This document shows positions 22,181 through 33,250 of a stretch of 58,484 nucleotides of DNA, one piece after another. The notes below the pieces were generated by a model. That model made no database searches and had not been told where the DNA came from. It worked only from the letters and a program-made list of their open reading frames with translations. Each line of letters opens with the position of its first letter. Position 1 is the stretch's first letter. This DNA comes from Amphimedon queenslandica. Its lineage: Eukaryota > Porifera > Demospongiae > Haplosclerida > Niphatidae. A program made the position numbers and the translations under genes. The stretch spans positions 34,836 through 93,319 of the forward strand of contig NW_003546606.1 in the NCBI RefSeq assembly GCF_000090795.2. The letters run 5' to 3'.

Positions 22181-22197
22181 CTGCTGGGCTCATAACC
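22181..22197 (-). promoter_or_regulatory. Copia primer binding site, initiator-tRNA-Met anticodon region
   Basis: Directly inside the 5' LTR the element strand reads GGTTATGAGCCCAGCAG. Its complement CTGCTGGGCTCATAACC matches the anticodon stem-loop of eukaryotic initiator tRNA-Met (GCUGGGCUCAUAACC), not the 3' acceptor end. Drosophila copia is known to prime with a 5' half of this tRNA cut in the anticodon region. The same mode is inferred here. Confidence 0.8.
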
Positions 22198-22419
22198 TGT
22201 TAAAAGGTTTAGCTCTTGTAATAATCAACACAACAATAAACGGTAACAACAATAAACGGTAACAATACCAGAAAGAAATAATAGATTGCACAGCTTTAAA
22301 TAAGGAGTGTATGCATTACATCACAATACATCATATTACATCAGTTTACATACTTGTGGTTACATACAATAAAAACTACAGTCCAAAGTGTTAAATGAAT
22401 ATATACACTTATACCAACA
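22198..22419 (-). repeat. Copia 5' LTR (222 bp)
   Basis: Upstream LTR in element orientation. It should carry the promoter; I see no unambiguous TATA box. It has one copy of the 20-bp unit that is doubled in the 3' LTR. Confidence 0.95.
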
Positions 22420-22424
22420 CCCAC

Positions 22425-23870
22425 AAGCTGTGATGGAGTGGGGAGCTCTGCATGCTAGGCACGAGTAAGAGAATTTGCAGGCCTCCTGAGATAGCCTGCA
22501 ATCTCCTTTGTTAAAACGCCTGCAGGATTATTTAGTTCTCACTTTTTTTGCAGAGCTATCTGTAGGTTGTGTAGAGCTCCCTGTTCCAGCCAGACTGGCC
22601 TGGAAAGTGCAGGAGCTCTGGTCATGGTCTACCCCATTACAAAGTTGGCACGAAACTTTGGCATTGCCACCAGAAAACACTGTGGAGGCAAGGAAGGAGG
22701 TGATCCAGGGCAGTTGTGAGCCTGCAGCTCTTTGTTGTCTAAATAGTCTGTCATAAGACTGCCAGCCCCTCCCTCCATGTCTTTGAGCTAGGTGGATTAT
22801 TGATTGGCCATAAGCGGCGAGCTCCTTCGCTGTCCTGTCTGGGGTCATAACTGCCAGAAAGCCCAGGAAACAAAAAACCCAAGAAAGGGGGTCTTCGATT
22901 TCCCTTAGTTTCATGCTCATTGTGTTAGAGCCCGAATCCGCCCATTGAGATTTAAGAACAGCATTGTCCGGCATGAGTTCATTCATCTCAATGAACTTCC
23001 CTCCTTTTATTTTATCAGCTTTTTTTTCTGAAATAGGAGGGAATGAATGCGAAATGATCATGGCTTCGGGGAAGAAGAAGCTGCGGTCCCTGTTGAGCTA
23101 GAGAAGCCTTCTGGTGAGGAATTTCGGCTTGGCTGCCGCCCGAGCTAATGGTCCTGAGACTGTGGGAGGAGCCTGTGGGCAATAGAGAGTAATGTAAATA
23201 ACACGTATGGTGTTATATTGTGACAGCCTCGACTGAGAGAGTCAGAAGTACTGTTCTGATTTAGAGATTTAGCTTGCAAGCTAAGGCTAGGATAGTCTGA
23301 GCTTTGAGACCCAGCAGCTACCTGGTTTGGGGTCGAAGACAGAGGAATGCTGTTCTAATAATTTATAAATTTAGCTTGCAAGCTAAAGTGAAGGCAGTCT
23401 GAACTTTGAGGCCCCATAGCTAGCTGGCTTGGGGTCAAAGATAGTGGAAAGAAGGCAATCTCTGAGCTCTGCAACCGAGCTAGAGCCAGGCATGGCTCAT
23501 TGTAGGTAAAAATAGAAATTGCATGTGAGCCGAACGTGGAAGTGGACCGAAAAAAGAGAGGGCGGAATGACAGCTGCTGCGGAGCCCGCCTAAATTTTAT
23601 AGATTCAAAAAACCATAAAAGAAGCTTGCTGTTATGCCATCTCCTTCTAAAATGCATGCAACATTAGCAGGGGTGGCGAGGTAAACCATGCATAAAGCTC
23701 CCAATAAGGTGGCCAGACCACCAGCAGGAGTACTCGTTGATGTTGTGGATGAAGTTGAAGAGTTTGAAGAAGAGCTAGAGTTACCGGAACCAGAGCTTCC
23801 ACAAGTTGCCATACTGAAGTTAGTTTTGAAAAAACTGATACACTAGAGAAGATAAAGCTGTGACAGAGAG
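22425..23870 (-). pseudogene. DIRS-like Gag relic
   Basis: The main open piece (23061-22528) contains KIKGGKFIEMNELMPDN, LAYGQSIIHLAQRHGGRGW, YDRLFRQQ and CQLCNGVDHDQSSC. This pattern is familiar from Gag-like ORFs of DIRS/tyrosine-recombinase retroelements in invertebrates. After a TAA the same frame continues with a cysteine-rich knuckle, FNKGDC...C...CLAC...H...C, that ends at the Copia insertion (22424). Upstream, 23597-23812 reads a Ser/Thr-rich segment (GNSSSSSNSSTSS) that could be the N-terminus in another frame, with stops between. The region is unusually GC-rich and carries a diverged internal repeat (tttagcttgcaagctaa at about 23267 and 23370). The family call is from memory of the motif pattern. 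Confidence 0.5.
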
Positions 23871-24910
23871 AAAGGAAAAGGAGCACTAGTGGCTGCTGCG
23901 AGAGAGAAAGACAACTGAATGCATTTGAAATGAGTAACTATATGGTTATATAGGCTCGTCAGAGCATGTGCAACAGACATGCCTGGGTAATCCCGAGGGA
24001 ATTAACTTCATCTAACCCCTCTTGGCTTAAACTCCAAATTGGAAGTGAGAGAAAGGCAGGAACTTTTTGTGGGTGGAGTACTAGTAGAGGCCTGGCCAAA
24101 GGTTGGGCTTGGCTTGAGGTAGGCAACGAGGTACAAAGAGGGAGAGGCTGGAGCTCATGCTTCCTTGCCATTTTTGTCAGTGCTTTTTACAAAATAAGCT
24201 CAATTGTCAAGGGACACACTTTTAAAGTGCTCTTAAAAGATGCACAAGCTACTAAGGGAACCTAGTCTTCTGCAACATGATTGGTCATTGCAAGTTGTTA
24301 TGGTAAAAGTTATACACCTCGGTCTGGGTTTTATTGCATTTATTAACCTCGACCTCGATGTATATCCTAAATTATCTCTACTGTAATTCTACCACAAAGT
24401 CAGAATGGCAACACCCTCCATACTCTCTATCACTATAATACTCACTTCTCTATTTTTAATGAGATTTGGCCAACTAGATGGTTTTTGGCCTAATTCTTAA
24501 GTTGAAATTTAGTTTTTGTCTCAAGGTGCAGGTATGATGATGCTTTTCATGAGTACAAATAACTGCGTACTGGTTTTTCTTGTAGTGGCTCTATTTTCAG
24601 TGACAGTTTCAATTTACTGTTGGCTTAGTGTAGATGATGACTTACTGAGGTTCTTCTCCAGGAATACGAGCAGTGTATACTCCACTTCCGAGTTGAGATC
24701 CAAGAGATACTTGCCATGATATCTCAAAATCAAAGTTAAGGAGGGTCACCAAGTTTTCCTTGTTCCTTATTCCTAGTTCACCACTAACATTGACTACACA
24801 CTCTGGTTTCACTACTTTTCTTGCCATTCTTATATTTTGAGGTTGTTCCTTCTTCTGTACTTCAGATCCTCATTTTTGGCAGTTTGTTCAATGCATCTTT
24901 CTCTGTGTTG
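23871..24910. other. Unannotated spacer
   Basis: No confident gene. A minus-strand open segment near 24642-24827 (KVVKPECVVNVSGELGIRNK) is unassigned. Confidence 0.4.
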
Positions 24911-25226
24911 TCAATACACCATCTCAGTTTGAACCTTGAGTCTAAAATAGAACTGGATTTGTATTTTTGAAATAATTTCCTAATTTCATACCTTAATCCA
25001 GAAACGCAGGGTACAACATATCCAGATGAAGGAAAGTTCTCTGTCTGGGCAAAATCAGTGGTCCCTTGTCAATACACCATTTCAGTTTGAACCTTGAGTC
25101 TAAAATAGAACTGGATTTGTATTTTTGAAATAATTTCCTAATTTCATACCTTAATCCAGAAACGCATGGTACAACATATCCAGATGAAGGAAAGTTCTCT
25201 GTCTGGGCAAAATCAGTGGTCCCTTA
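24911..25226. repeat. Tandem duplication, 158-bp unit
   Basis: tcaatacaccat starts at 24911 and 25069. The two units run to aaaatcagtggtccctt and differ at only a few positions (for example acgcagggt versus acgcatggt), so the duplication is recent. Confidence 0.92.
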
Positions 25227-27755
25227 ATTCAAAAGGCCGAGATGAGTATTTCAATTAAGTGTCATTATTTTTTGTGAGCTGAAAAGTTTAGTACATTTCC
25301 TAATTCTTTAAACTTTTCAGATAGAATTTTTAAAAATGAGAGGAGCATTTATAGTTGTGAATTCTAGCATGTTCCAGTGTAAGACTGTAATTTCTTCTCC
25401 CCTTGCAATACTGTACATGTATATATGTGATAATAGTTGACCTAAAAACAACTGACAATCTTGAAAAACTTACTACAAATAGCACCATTTGTCTGAGTTA
25501 GATTTCTGAAGCCATCTTTCACATATCTTGTAAAGCATCGAATGAGCGGCTACAACCTCCAGTAACTTTCATTCCGCAAATCTTTCCATTGGAAGGATGG
25601 TGCTGCCAGTGTATATGTTGCTCATTTTCAAGCTCAAGTGTGGACCGCAATGTAGGGGTTGGTACTGCAGCTCTGTCGCTTCTGTGCGACCTTATTGAAG
25701 CTCTGGCAGGATACATAACCTGTATACTACTTGAGGACATGCTACCAAACATGGACTGCACAATGTCAGGTAGATTCCTTCTGTCTAGTCTAACTGCACT
25801 GGAAGAGAGAAACCTGTTGTGATAGCCGATGGTATTTGCTAGTATGGCAAAGTATCTCTGCATTTCACGCAGATGAGTTGTTCTTGTGAGCAAGTTTTTA
25901 TAATGGCGGTAACTTCATTGCATTAGTAATTTGTAAAGAGGTCCTTCCATCCGAAGGGCACATTCCACTCCAGTGGGAAGATTACTCATGTGGAACTTGC
26001 GTTTAACTTCACAACTAACTGGAGAGTATGGGCAAACATGTACATGTACAATGTATTATTTGCAGCTGCATTGCTGCTTGATGGTCAATACTATGAGAGT
26101 ATTAGCCTTGCAAACCAGACCTACCCCACCTATGGGGAGAAGGGTCTTCAGGTTCAAGCTATACACACAAGTTGTTTTTGCCCAATCTGCTTATAAGTGT
26201 GACTTTAACAATGATGTTTGAATGGATAATTAGTGATGTTAATATGTGAACACGTGAGTCATTGTGTTATTTTTAAGGCACCTTCTATAGAACTGGTGAG
26301 GAACTTCATTTCTCTCATTTAAAAAGATGAGCAGTTGATGGCAATAGAAGAATTCTTAACTGGAAAGATGTAGAAGAGCCATCACTAACAGATGAAATCT
26401 TGATGCTATTGAGAAGGATATCTTTGGTGGCAGCTTTTGTCTGGATTCTCAAATATTGACACAGACCTTTTGGTTGGTCTCTCAGTAATCATGTACATGT
26501 ACCAGTGCACTCTTTCCACTGCCTAATGATCCTTCAATTATCATCACTGGGTTTTGCTTAATAATTGTCAATAATTTCCCTATCTACAAATCAAGAAACA
26601 ATGTTTTGTATAGAATGGGCACTTGAACCCTTGTTGTTTTTTGAGCCCTTTCTTTTTCATACTCCTTTTTAAATTAAGAATGGTCTTTGCAATACTAGGA
26701 AGGGTGAACCAGCTTGACGGAGTGTTTATCAACAGTGTCACGTCAACATTCTAGTTAGCTTGTAATCTCTTCTAAATGTGTATATGCTATTCTGAATTTA
26801 TGACTCCTATTTTCTAAAAAATAGTATACAAGATATTTACATATTGATTACACTATTTTAATTGAAGCATCAACTTGAACTAGGTTGAGTTGATGAGCAT
26901 GGCAGTGAATATAAATTGCAGAAGGATTTTTTTGACAAGTAGCCACTCATTACAGAAGCACCATTGTAACATTAGCTGACACAGCTGTTGATATCTGAAT
27001 TTATCTCTCTCAGTTGTCATTTTGTCTGTAAAATGCCCGAAGGATTTATTTCTTTATATTTTGTCAAGCAGAGAATAAGACAAGTGCAAGTCTGCGTAGC
27101 ACTTGTATTGGCAAAGGCCACCACTTTTTCGCTTAATGTTACTGTGCCAAGACATCTTTACTAAAAAGATCCTGAATGAAGAATATTGCTTCTAAATTTA
27201 CTGTCACCTTTTGTAACATAAATGTTAGATCTATACTCAGTTAGGTCTTCCACAACTAATTTGACATCCTCCTCTATACTGGTTCTACTACAACTTCCAT
27301 ACTAATGGCTCTCCATTCACTAAACCATCAATTGCAAAGGTAGTGTAGATGCTCTAAACGTTGAATAAAAGAAACCTGAGGCCTTATGATTTCCTCCTGG
27401 GCATCTAAAATTTTGTAATATACATGCAATTATATAAAATGATTAATTACGTAGTAACTAACGTGTTCTCCTGCTATGTATAGCCCATTCACTGCTGATC
27501 ATTTCTCTATAAATTGATGATTATTATCCCCATCATACAAAATAGCCACTGCCCGACATCATAAACCAAATCTGTGCAACCTTCAAAATGAAAACAAGAG
27601 GTTATATTATATATTTTTTGATATTATTTCCCTAAACCATATACCTATAATTGACATTGCTGCCATCAGAGAAGTAGATTTTTCAGCCTCAGACTCACCT
27701 ACGGCTACTGCAGTGTGTAACATTCTCTAATTTTCTGAAGCAGAATAATACACAG
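25227..27755. other. Spacer with unrecognised open segments
   Basis: A minus-strand frame at 25519-25893 (THLREMQRYFAILANTIGYH, later SNGKICGMKVTGGCSRSFD) looks coding-like but I cannot place it. 26000-27750 is AT-rich, with many stops and no motif I trust. Confidence 0.35.
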
Positions 27756-30515
27756 CAGACCCTGAAATAACTTTTGAAAATGATTGGTCACAGTGTCAGA
27801 ACAAAGATAATTTTGATTGGACAAATATTGTATTTGGTCGGTCGTTTTTTAAAACACATTTTTTAACAATAAAAAAGAAACAAGGACCAAAGAGACATGC
27901 ATTATTGTAGAAAAAGAGACAGAGAGATATATTACAATACAAAAAGGACAAAAAGAGTATGTATAGAGATTTAAGAGATGTATAGAGTATCAAATATCAG
28001 TTGGAGAATCATCATTAAGCCAATTATCCCAATCTTCTAATAAAGTGCTTTCATCAGCTTCTGACTCAGACTCTTCCTCACCTGTTAATACTGATGATGA
28101 TGAGCATGTTTGATCTTTCGTACCACAACGCTTCCTATATGGTTTACGTGGCTGCTGATCTACTCGTCTTGTTTTTGCCTTCCACCAGAGTTCTACACTT
28201 CTATCTGCATTGAAACTGTGCAAAGGTAAGCAATCAGAGTTAATAGTAATAAGATCTTTGACTGTGTTGTTACTAAGTGATGACCTTCTTGTACCTTTGA
28301 TGACGTTGAACGTTGAAAATAACCGCTCCAACTTTCCATTAGAAGAAGGGAGAGAAAACAAGAGCTCTGCTAGTAGTAAAACATTTGACCATTCAGATGC
28401 TGTAGGTGCATTAAAAAGACGCCACCAAACACACTGATAAATCATAGTAGAGAGAGAGATAAATTGGTTTGCATACACTAACATAGACTCAAATTCAGAT
28501 AAGATTTCACTTGTTTGGGCATCAGCTCCTTGTAATGGTACTTCAAAATGTTCCACTAAATGGGTAATAGGAGACAAAGGATTGGTACCACCTTTGTTGT
28601 TGAAATCTTCAAGATCGCTTACTATCTTTTGCCAGCCACAAGTAGATAACATAAAGATAATATCTTTCATTAAATCCAAATTAGACCATTCTAATCTGTG
28701 TTTGATACATGAAGTAACGGCTGTGCAGTAATCAGATGAGTGACTATCATAGTATGTCTTGGCTTCACTAAATCTCTTTAATCTCTGTAGCTGGTAGACA
28801 TGTTCCCCTTCTTCCTCAGTAATTTTGCTTGTTATGAGATTATATGTAGGCCAATGTTCAATTTGTCGTTTACTTAATTGATCAGTCTCCTTTACTGTTC
28901 TAACAAGTGATGTCAAAGCTCCCAAAATATCAAGATCATCATTCTGCATGCATTTAGAAAAAGTAGCACAGGGTGATAGGAGATCTACAAACACAGCACA
29001 TCCCAATATGTACTTGGCTTCTGTCCAACGATTGTAAAATCCCTTTAACTTAGCACGATCAGTTGATCTAATTGAACGATCTTCAGAGAGAGATGACAGA
29101 TGACCAATGAAAGCACCATATTTAGATATGACTCTTTTCATGGCACTTAACTTGTGACAAATCCACCTAGTCCCACATGCTCTTATAGGTTTAACACCAG
29201 CATCATCAAATACGAGACATTCTCTGAGATCACGAACTATTTCTTCTAACTCTCTACTTTTTTTTGGCGATTTTTCGTAAAGATAGTAAAGTTGGAGCAG
29301 CATGTTATCAATATCATCAAACCAAGTACCTTTCAATGCATCCTTAATCGATAGCTCCAAACGATGTGCTAGACACCACATCCAAAATATCCATGGGATT
29401 TTTTCTTCGACCAAACCTTTAAGACCTGCTGAAGCAATATTAGCTGCAGCTCCATCAGTAGCAATTCCAACTAATTTTTTACAAGTTGGAGCATCACTAG
29501 CAGATATTCCAAGAGACTGAATTCCATCTAACAGACAATGATACAAACCATCACTATTCAAACGCTGAGGCTGTAGTATAGAAAAGAATTCCATCCTTGA
29601 GTGAACCTTTTCATCAGAAGCAGTATGGTCACACCAAAGAACAAGCATGGCTTCATTGTCAATGTTAGCCTTATCTGTACAACCATCTAATAGTATAGAG
29701 AAGAAATTGGCTTTAGATATTATATCTAACAGTTTCTCTTGTTTTGACGATGCAATGTAGCTAATAAATTCCTTACAAGAATTTTCATTAAGATACGAAT
29801 GGCCCAAATGAACTGCATGCCTCTTTTCGAGCTCGCATAGCTTGGGATACTTTGCCAATGGTAACTTTTCAGTGGCGACGAAATAAGCAATATCAAATTT
29901 CCTCTTAAGTGCTTCTCTATCTTCATTGGACAAAGTATGCAGGGAGTCAACAATAGGTGAATGTATAGAAATGCTTTTCTCTTTTGCATGTTCCCTGCTG
30001 AAGAGCTGCATGGCATTAACGTGCTGTTGTGACTGAGCGTGGTCCTTAATATTGCTGGTCCATATGGAGTCTGCCCCATCAATCCACTTGTAGCTAAAGT
30101 TCCTTGTACAACTTATACTGCTCTTAAACTGCTTACATACGACACACATCAGCTTGTCAACTACTTTCTTTCCCGAGACCAGCAGTGTTTTACACTCTAA
30201 CCATGTTACAGTCTTATAATCTCTATCCAGCTCAGTCCTCCACTTTTGATAAGTAGTAAATAGCACCATTCTTTTCTTTGAGCCAGACAGATCCTCATCG
30301 CTAGTGGAATAACTTGTGGTAGCGCTCCTTTTCATTGTAAAACTTACACATGTGATCTACTGATACTTCTATTTAATGCCTTATTAACTAACTAAAATTA
30401 ATTTATAATTTTATTAATTGACTGGACAAAATGGCCGCCCATTCGTGGAATTGCGCGGTCAAACTGCTGAATTGGACGGAAATTGTCCGAAGACCGACCA
30501 TTATTTCAGGGTCTG
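27756..30515 (-). mobile_element. Complete hAT transposon, 2.76 kb, 5-bp duplication
   Basis: 15-bp inverted repeats CAGACCCTGAAATAA at both ends, flanked by cacag on each side (27751-27755 and 30516-30520). Inverted subterminal GGTCGGTC motifs lie at 27837-27844 and, as GACCGACC, at 30492-30499. The whole interior is one transposase gene. Most hAT elements make 8-bp duplications; the visible repeat here is 5 bp. Intact ends and an open transposase mean it could be active or recently active. Confidence 0.85.
27990..30335 (-). CDS. hAT-family transposase (781 aa, single open frame)
   Basis: Starts ATG AAA AGG at 30335 and ends PTDI-TGA at 27990. N-terminal zinc-finger-like region, about residues 62-105 (CVVCKQF, W..G..S, H...H), as in ZNF862/TTF-type hAT proteins. 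The RNase-H-like catalytic core has FFSILLDGCTDKANIDNE (first Asp, about 217), GIATDGAAANIASAGLKG (second Asp, about 291) and the C-x-x-H signature WMWCLAHRLELS (about 318), then a large helical insertion. The C-terminal dimerisation region with the catalytic Glu is SSNGKLERLFSTFNVIKGTR (about 670), followed by a basic stretch and an acidic tail (EEESESEADES). It should cut and paste its own element through the flanking 15-bp TIRs. No intron or stop is seen. Domestication is unlikely because the TIRs are intact. Confidence 0.93.
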   Translation of the reverse strand: MKRSATTSYSTSDEDLSGSKKRMVLFTTYQKWRTELDRDYKTVTWLECKTLLVSGKKVVDKLMCVVCKQFKSSISCTRNFSYKWIDGADSIWTSNIKDHAQSQQHVNAMQLFSREHAKEKSISIHSPIVDSLHTLSNEDREALKRKFDIAYFVATEKLPLAKYPKLCELEKRHAVHLGHSYLNENSCKEFISYIASSKQEKLLDIISKANFFSILLDGCTDKANIDNEAMLVLWCDHTASDEKVHSRMEFFSILQPQRLNSDGLYHCLLDGIQSLGISASDAPTCKKLVGIATDGAAANIASAGLKGLVEEKIPWIFWMWCLAHRLELSIKDALKGTWFDDIDNMLLQLYYLYEKSPKKSRELEEIVRDLRECLVFDDAGVKPIRACGTRWICHKLSAMKRVISKYGAFIGHLSSLSEDRSIRSTDRAKLKGFYNRWTEAKYILGCAVFVDLLSPCATFSKCMQNDDLDILGALTSLVRTVKETDQLSKRQIEHWPTYNLITSKITEEEGEHVYQLQRLKRFSEAKTYYDSHSSDYCTAVTSCIKHRLEWSNLDLMKDIIFMLSTCGWQKIVSDLEDFNNKGGTNPLSPITHLVEHFEVPLQGADAQTSEILSEFESMLVYANQFISLSTMIYQCVWWRLFNAPTASEWSNVLLLAELLFSLPSSNGKLERLFSTFNVIKGTRRSSLSNNTVKDLITINSDCLPLHSFNADRSVELWWKAKTRRVDQQPRKPYRKRCGTKDQTCSSSSVLTGEEESESEADESTLLEDWDNWLNDDSPTDI

Positions 30516-32989
30516 CACAGTGTCTGTTTATCAGAATATCTGTTGAAGCCTGATGTTAGTTGTGCAGCAACGAATAATGCCAAATGCTGTTGTTGCTATT
30601 ATATTACGTAACCTGCTTTCTTATCGCAAAAATTAGCCAAAACCTTTTCTTTGAATTGGTGTGTGTATAGATATTGATGCATAGCTTATTGATATGACAG
30701 GTCCTAATGATATACCGTACAGAAGGAAATTTTGGAGGGACTAAATTTTGGCGAATTGCTAAATTTTGGTGATTGGCGAATTTTAATTTGGCGAATTTGT
30801 GGCCACGTGCCATTGAGCATGCGTATAATGGCTCAAAATGGCGAATGTTTATTTTGGCGAATGGCTATCAAAACGCCAAATTCGCCAAATTTAACTACCT
30901 CCAAAATTTCCTTCCATACGGTATGACCACTCCATGGGTTAATGCACCCTGAGGCAATGCTACAATTTTTGATACCATAGATTAATCTAATAATTTTTAG
31001 TGAAATGTGCTTTACTGCATATTTTTATTATGTGGTGAAACACGATTTTGTCAATGAAGTATTTCTAAAACAGAAAGTGATTAATAGTCTGTCACTTTTA
31101 GGTGACAAATGACAATGGTGGCACCTCTGCATGTATAATCTCAGTGGTATCAACTAATGAAACAGGACCTATTATTAAAAAATAAGAAAGTTAATGAAAG
31201 CAGGTGAAGTCACTATTGATATTAATACTATACTAAAACTAATAGTTTGCTTGGTATTGTGTCAACAAATGATAAAAACATTGCTGTATCCAAGGTCATC
31301 TTGCCGCAGTATTTAAACATTCACACATACTTCTGTATCCCAGAGGAAGTGTTAATATAATAAACGTATCCAAACAGACTTATTGGTGCACCATAACTGT
31401 TAACACCCTTGTAAGAACAAAGTTGATGAAATTGTATTCTCTTCTAATAATATATCTCCCCCACCAATAAATTGGCTGTACTTATGCATATTTTTGTATA
31501 CCCTACATCTCCGTTCAAAATGAATTGGTGTAGTAGTGAAAGTTCCTGTGACTGTTTACTAGTGTCAATAGGATTACATATCACAAAGACATTACTATCA
31601 CTGAACAACTCACAAGCCTCTTCATGCTCATCTTAACTAATTGACAGTTGATTTTATAGCATTTGGCCATTAATAATATCTGGATCCTACCCCACCCATT
31701 AGTCTCATCAGCATTTATTGAGATAACAATCACTTTTCACTTAATTGAGAGGTTCCAGTTCCAATACTAGTTAGTTTGTGAGTTTTGGTCATTGCAGATC
31801 TTTTTATATGCTTTGTTAGTCAGTATCAGTATCATTCTCCTTGAGCATATTCATACAACCTGCCTTGAGGTACTGGTATCTCCCCTGAATGATGGTAGGG
31901 TACTGGTAGTTGGCAGGGTACTGGTATTTCTGACCAAGGAGCCCGGTTAGAAATATTTTTTGTCAGTATCAAGCTGGTAGCAAGTTGCCCTGAGTAATAT
32001 ATAATGCATCTAAAATACTGAAAGGACATAATAATTTGATGTTATTTCTGATATCTTTCATCTCCTAAGACTTTTATGTTTTCACTTGAATGAAACATCA
32101 TTCTCTAATATTCTATCCAAGCTGTTTTAACAATGATTCTAACATTGCAGTGCATGCAGAAGCAGCAAATGCCTTCTCCACATTACTTTAGGAACAATGT
32201 CCACGCTCATACTAACCTTTCTTTAAATTCATTGCATCTTGACTCTGTAATATTGGTACCGGCTTGAGTAAGGAGATAGTAAGTTGACATCATTGCAGAC
32301 TTTATACTATAACCTTTCCCCAAAGTCATTTCATCCAAAATACATCACACCAACCGTGAATCAGACAGGTATCTTTCTTTGTAGAATTGTAGCAGCATAG
32401 CATTGCATCACCGCTTCATTATAAGCCGTGTCCTCTTTACAGATGAGACTTTCCTTTGTGGTTAGCCTTTTGATTCTGCAGGATATAATTTTTAATAAAA
32501 GACACAGTGCTGGTGTGCTCCTAAATGTTGCAACTTTGAGATTCAGAAAAAGTTATTTCTACATGAATTCAAAAAAATTATATCGAGGCAAATTTATCTC
32601 TCCTCATCCTTTTCCAACACTTCTTTTACTGCAAAGTATAGCCATTAGCCATGCACAAGACTTAGAAAATTTCATGGATGGCAGGACACTTACTTCATTT
32701 ACAAAAAAATAAATCCTGTATTTTGAAGAATTGTTTATAAATAGACAAATTAAAAGGTTTACAAATCAATTAAATTGAAATTAGTCTGAAGGCATTGTGA
32801 TTTGTAACAACTTTTCAAACCATTTTCCAGATGCAAAATAACTCCATTAGGCCTCACAAGCTGCCCTGTACTACAGTGAACATTGGTTGCCATGCTCATT
32901 CTTCGTTAGAAGGGTGACGATGTTTCATGATTTTATTGCAAAAATTATCTCGAGGTGAGACATTTTCAGATGCATTAAAGGATTAAAAA
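30516..32989. other. Decayed spacer with one MITE
   Basis: Apart from the MITE at 30715-30921 I see only short frames. A plus-strand frame at 32428-32712 (about 94 codons) starts with a hydrophobic stretch but matches nothing I know. Confidence 0.4.
30715..30921. mobile_element. MITE, mariner-like (TA duplication), 207 bp
   Basis: Ends CCGTACAGAAGGAAATTTTG / complement of CCGTATGGAAGGAAATTTTG with TA on both sides. The interior is rich in GGCGAA and includes gccattgagcatgcg, shared with the copies at 353-547 and 54594-54808. Confidence 0.85.
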
Positions 32990-33250
32990 GTGGTATCACT
33001 GATGTGAAAAGGCTTCCTCTCTTTATTATGTTTGTCCAGTATTACTTGACAAGCTCTCATCAATCTCACACACCAACTCGTCCTTATAAAAGGTGCTGGC
33101 TATTATTAATATTAGAAAACATGTCCACCTAAACAAAAGTCACTAATAGTACTCCTCTATCCAGTTGTGTGGAACTCTGTCAATAGCCTTCTGATGGCCA
33201 ACCCATACAACTAAGAGATGGTTTTTTCAGCACTTTATATGACCTACAGA
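32990..33250 (-). pseudogene. LINE reverse-transcriptase fragment, copy 1
   Basis: Closely resembles 35085-35330 at the DNA level: tcactgatgtgaaaa, attatgtttgtccagta, ctctatccag and agccttctgatggccaaccc all have counterparts there in the same order. Reading frames are broken. Confidence 0.5.

Larger units (their letters stand above)
17866..22419 (-). mobile_element. Ty1/Copia LTR retrotransposon, recent insertion
   Basis: Complete element on the minus strand with two LTRs (22198-22419 as 5' LTR, 17866-18107 as 3' LTR) running TGTTGG...TTAACA in element orientation, a 5-bp target duplication cccac (17861-17865 and 22420-22424), a primer site, a polypurine tract and one long GagPol frame. The LTRs appear identical except that one has an extra copy of a 20-bp unit, which indicates very recent insertion. 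It landed at the end of a DIRS-like Gag relic. Confidence 0.95.

Noticed and set aside
27990-30335. Domesticated ZNF862-type host gene
   Set aside because: Perfect TIRs and flanking duplications show it is still inside a transposon.
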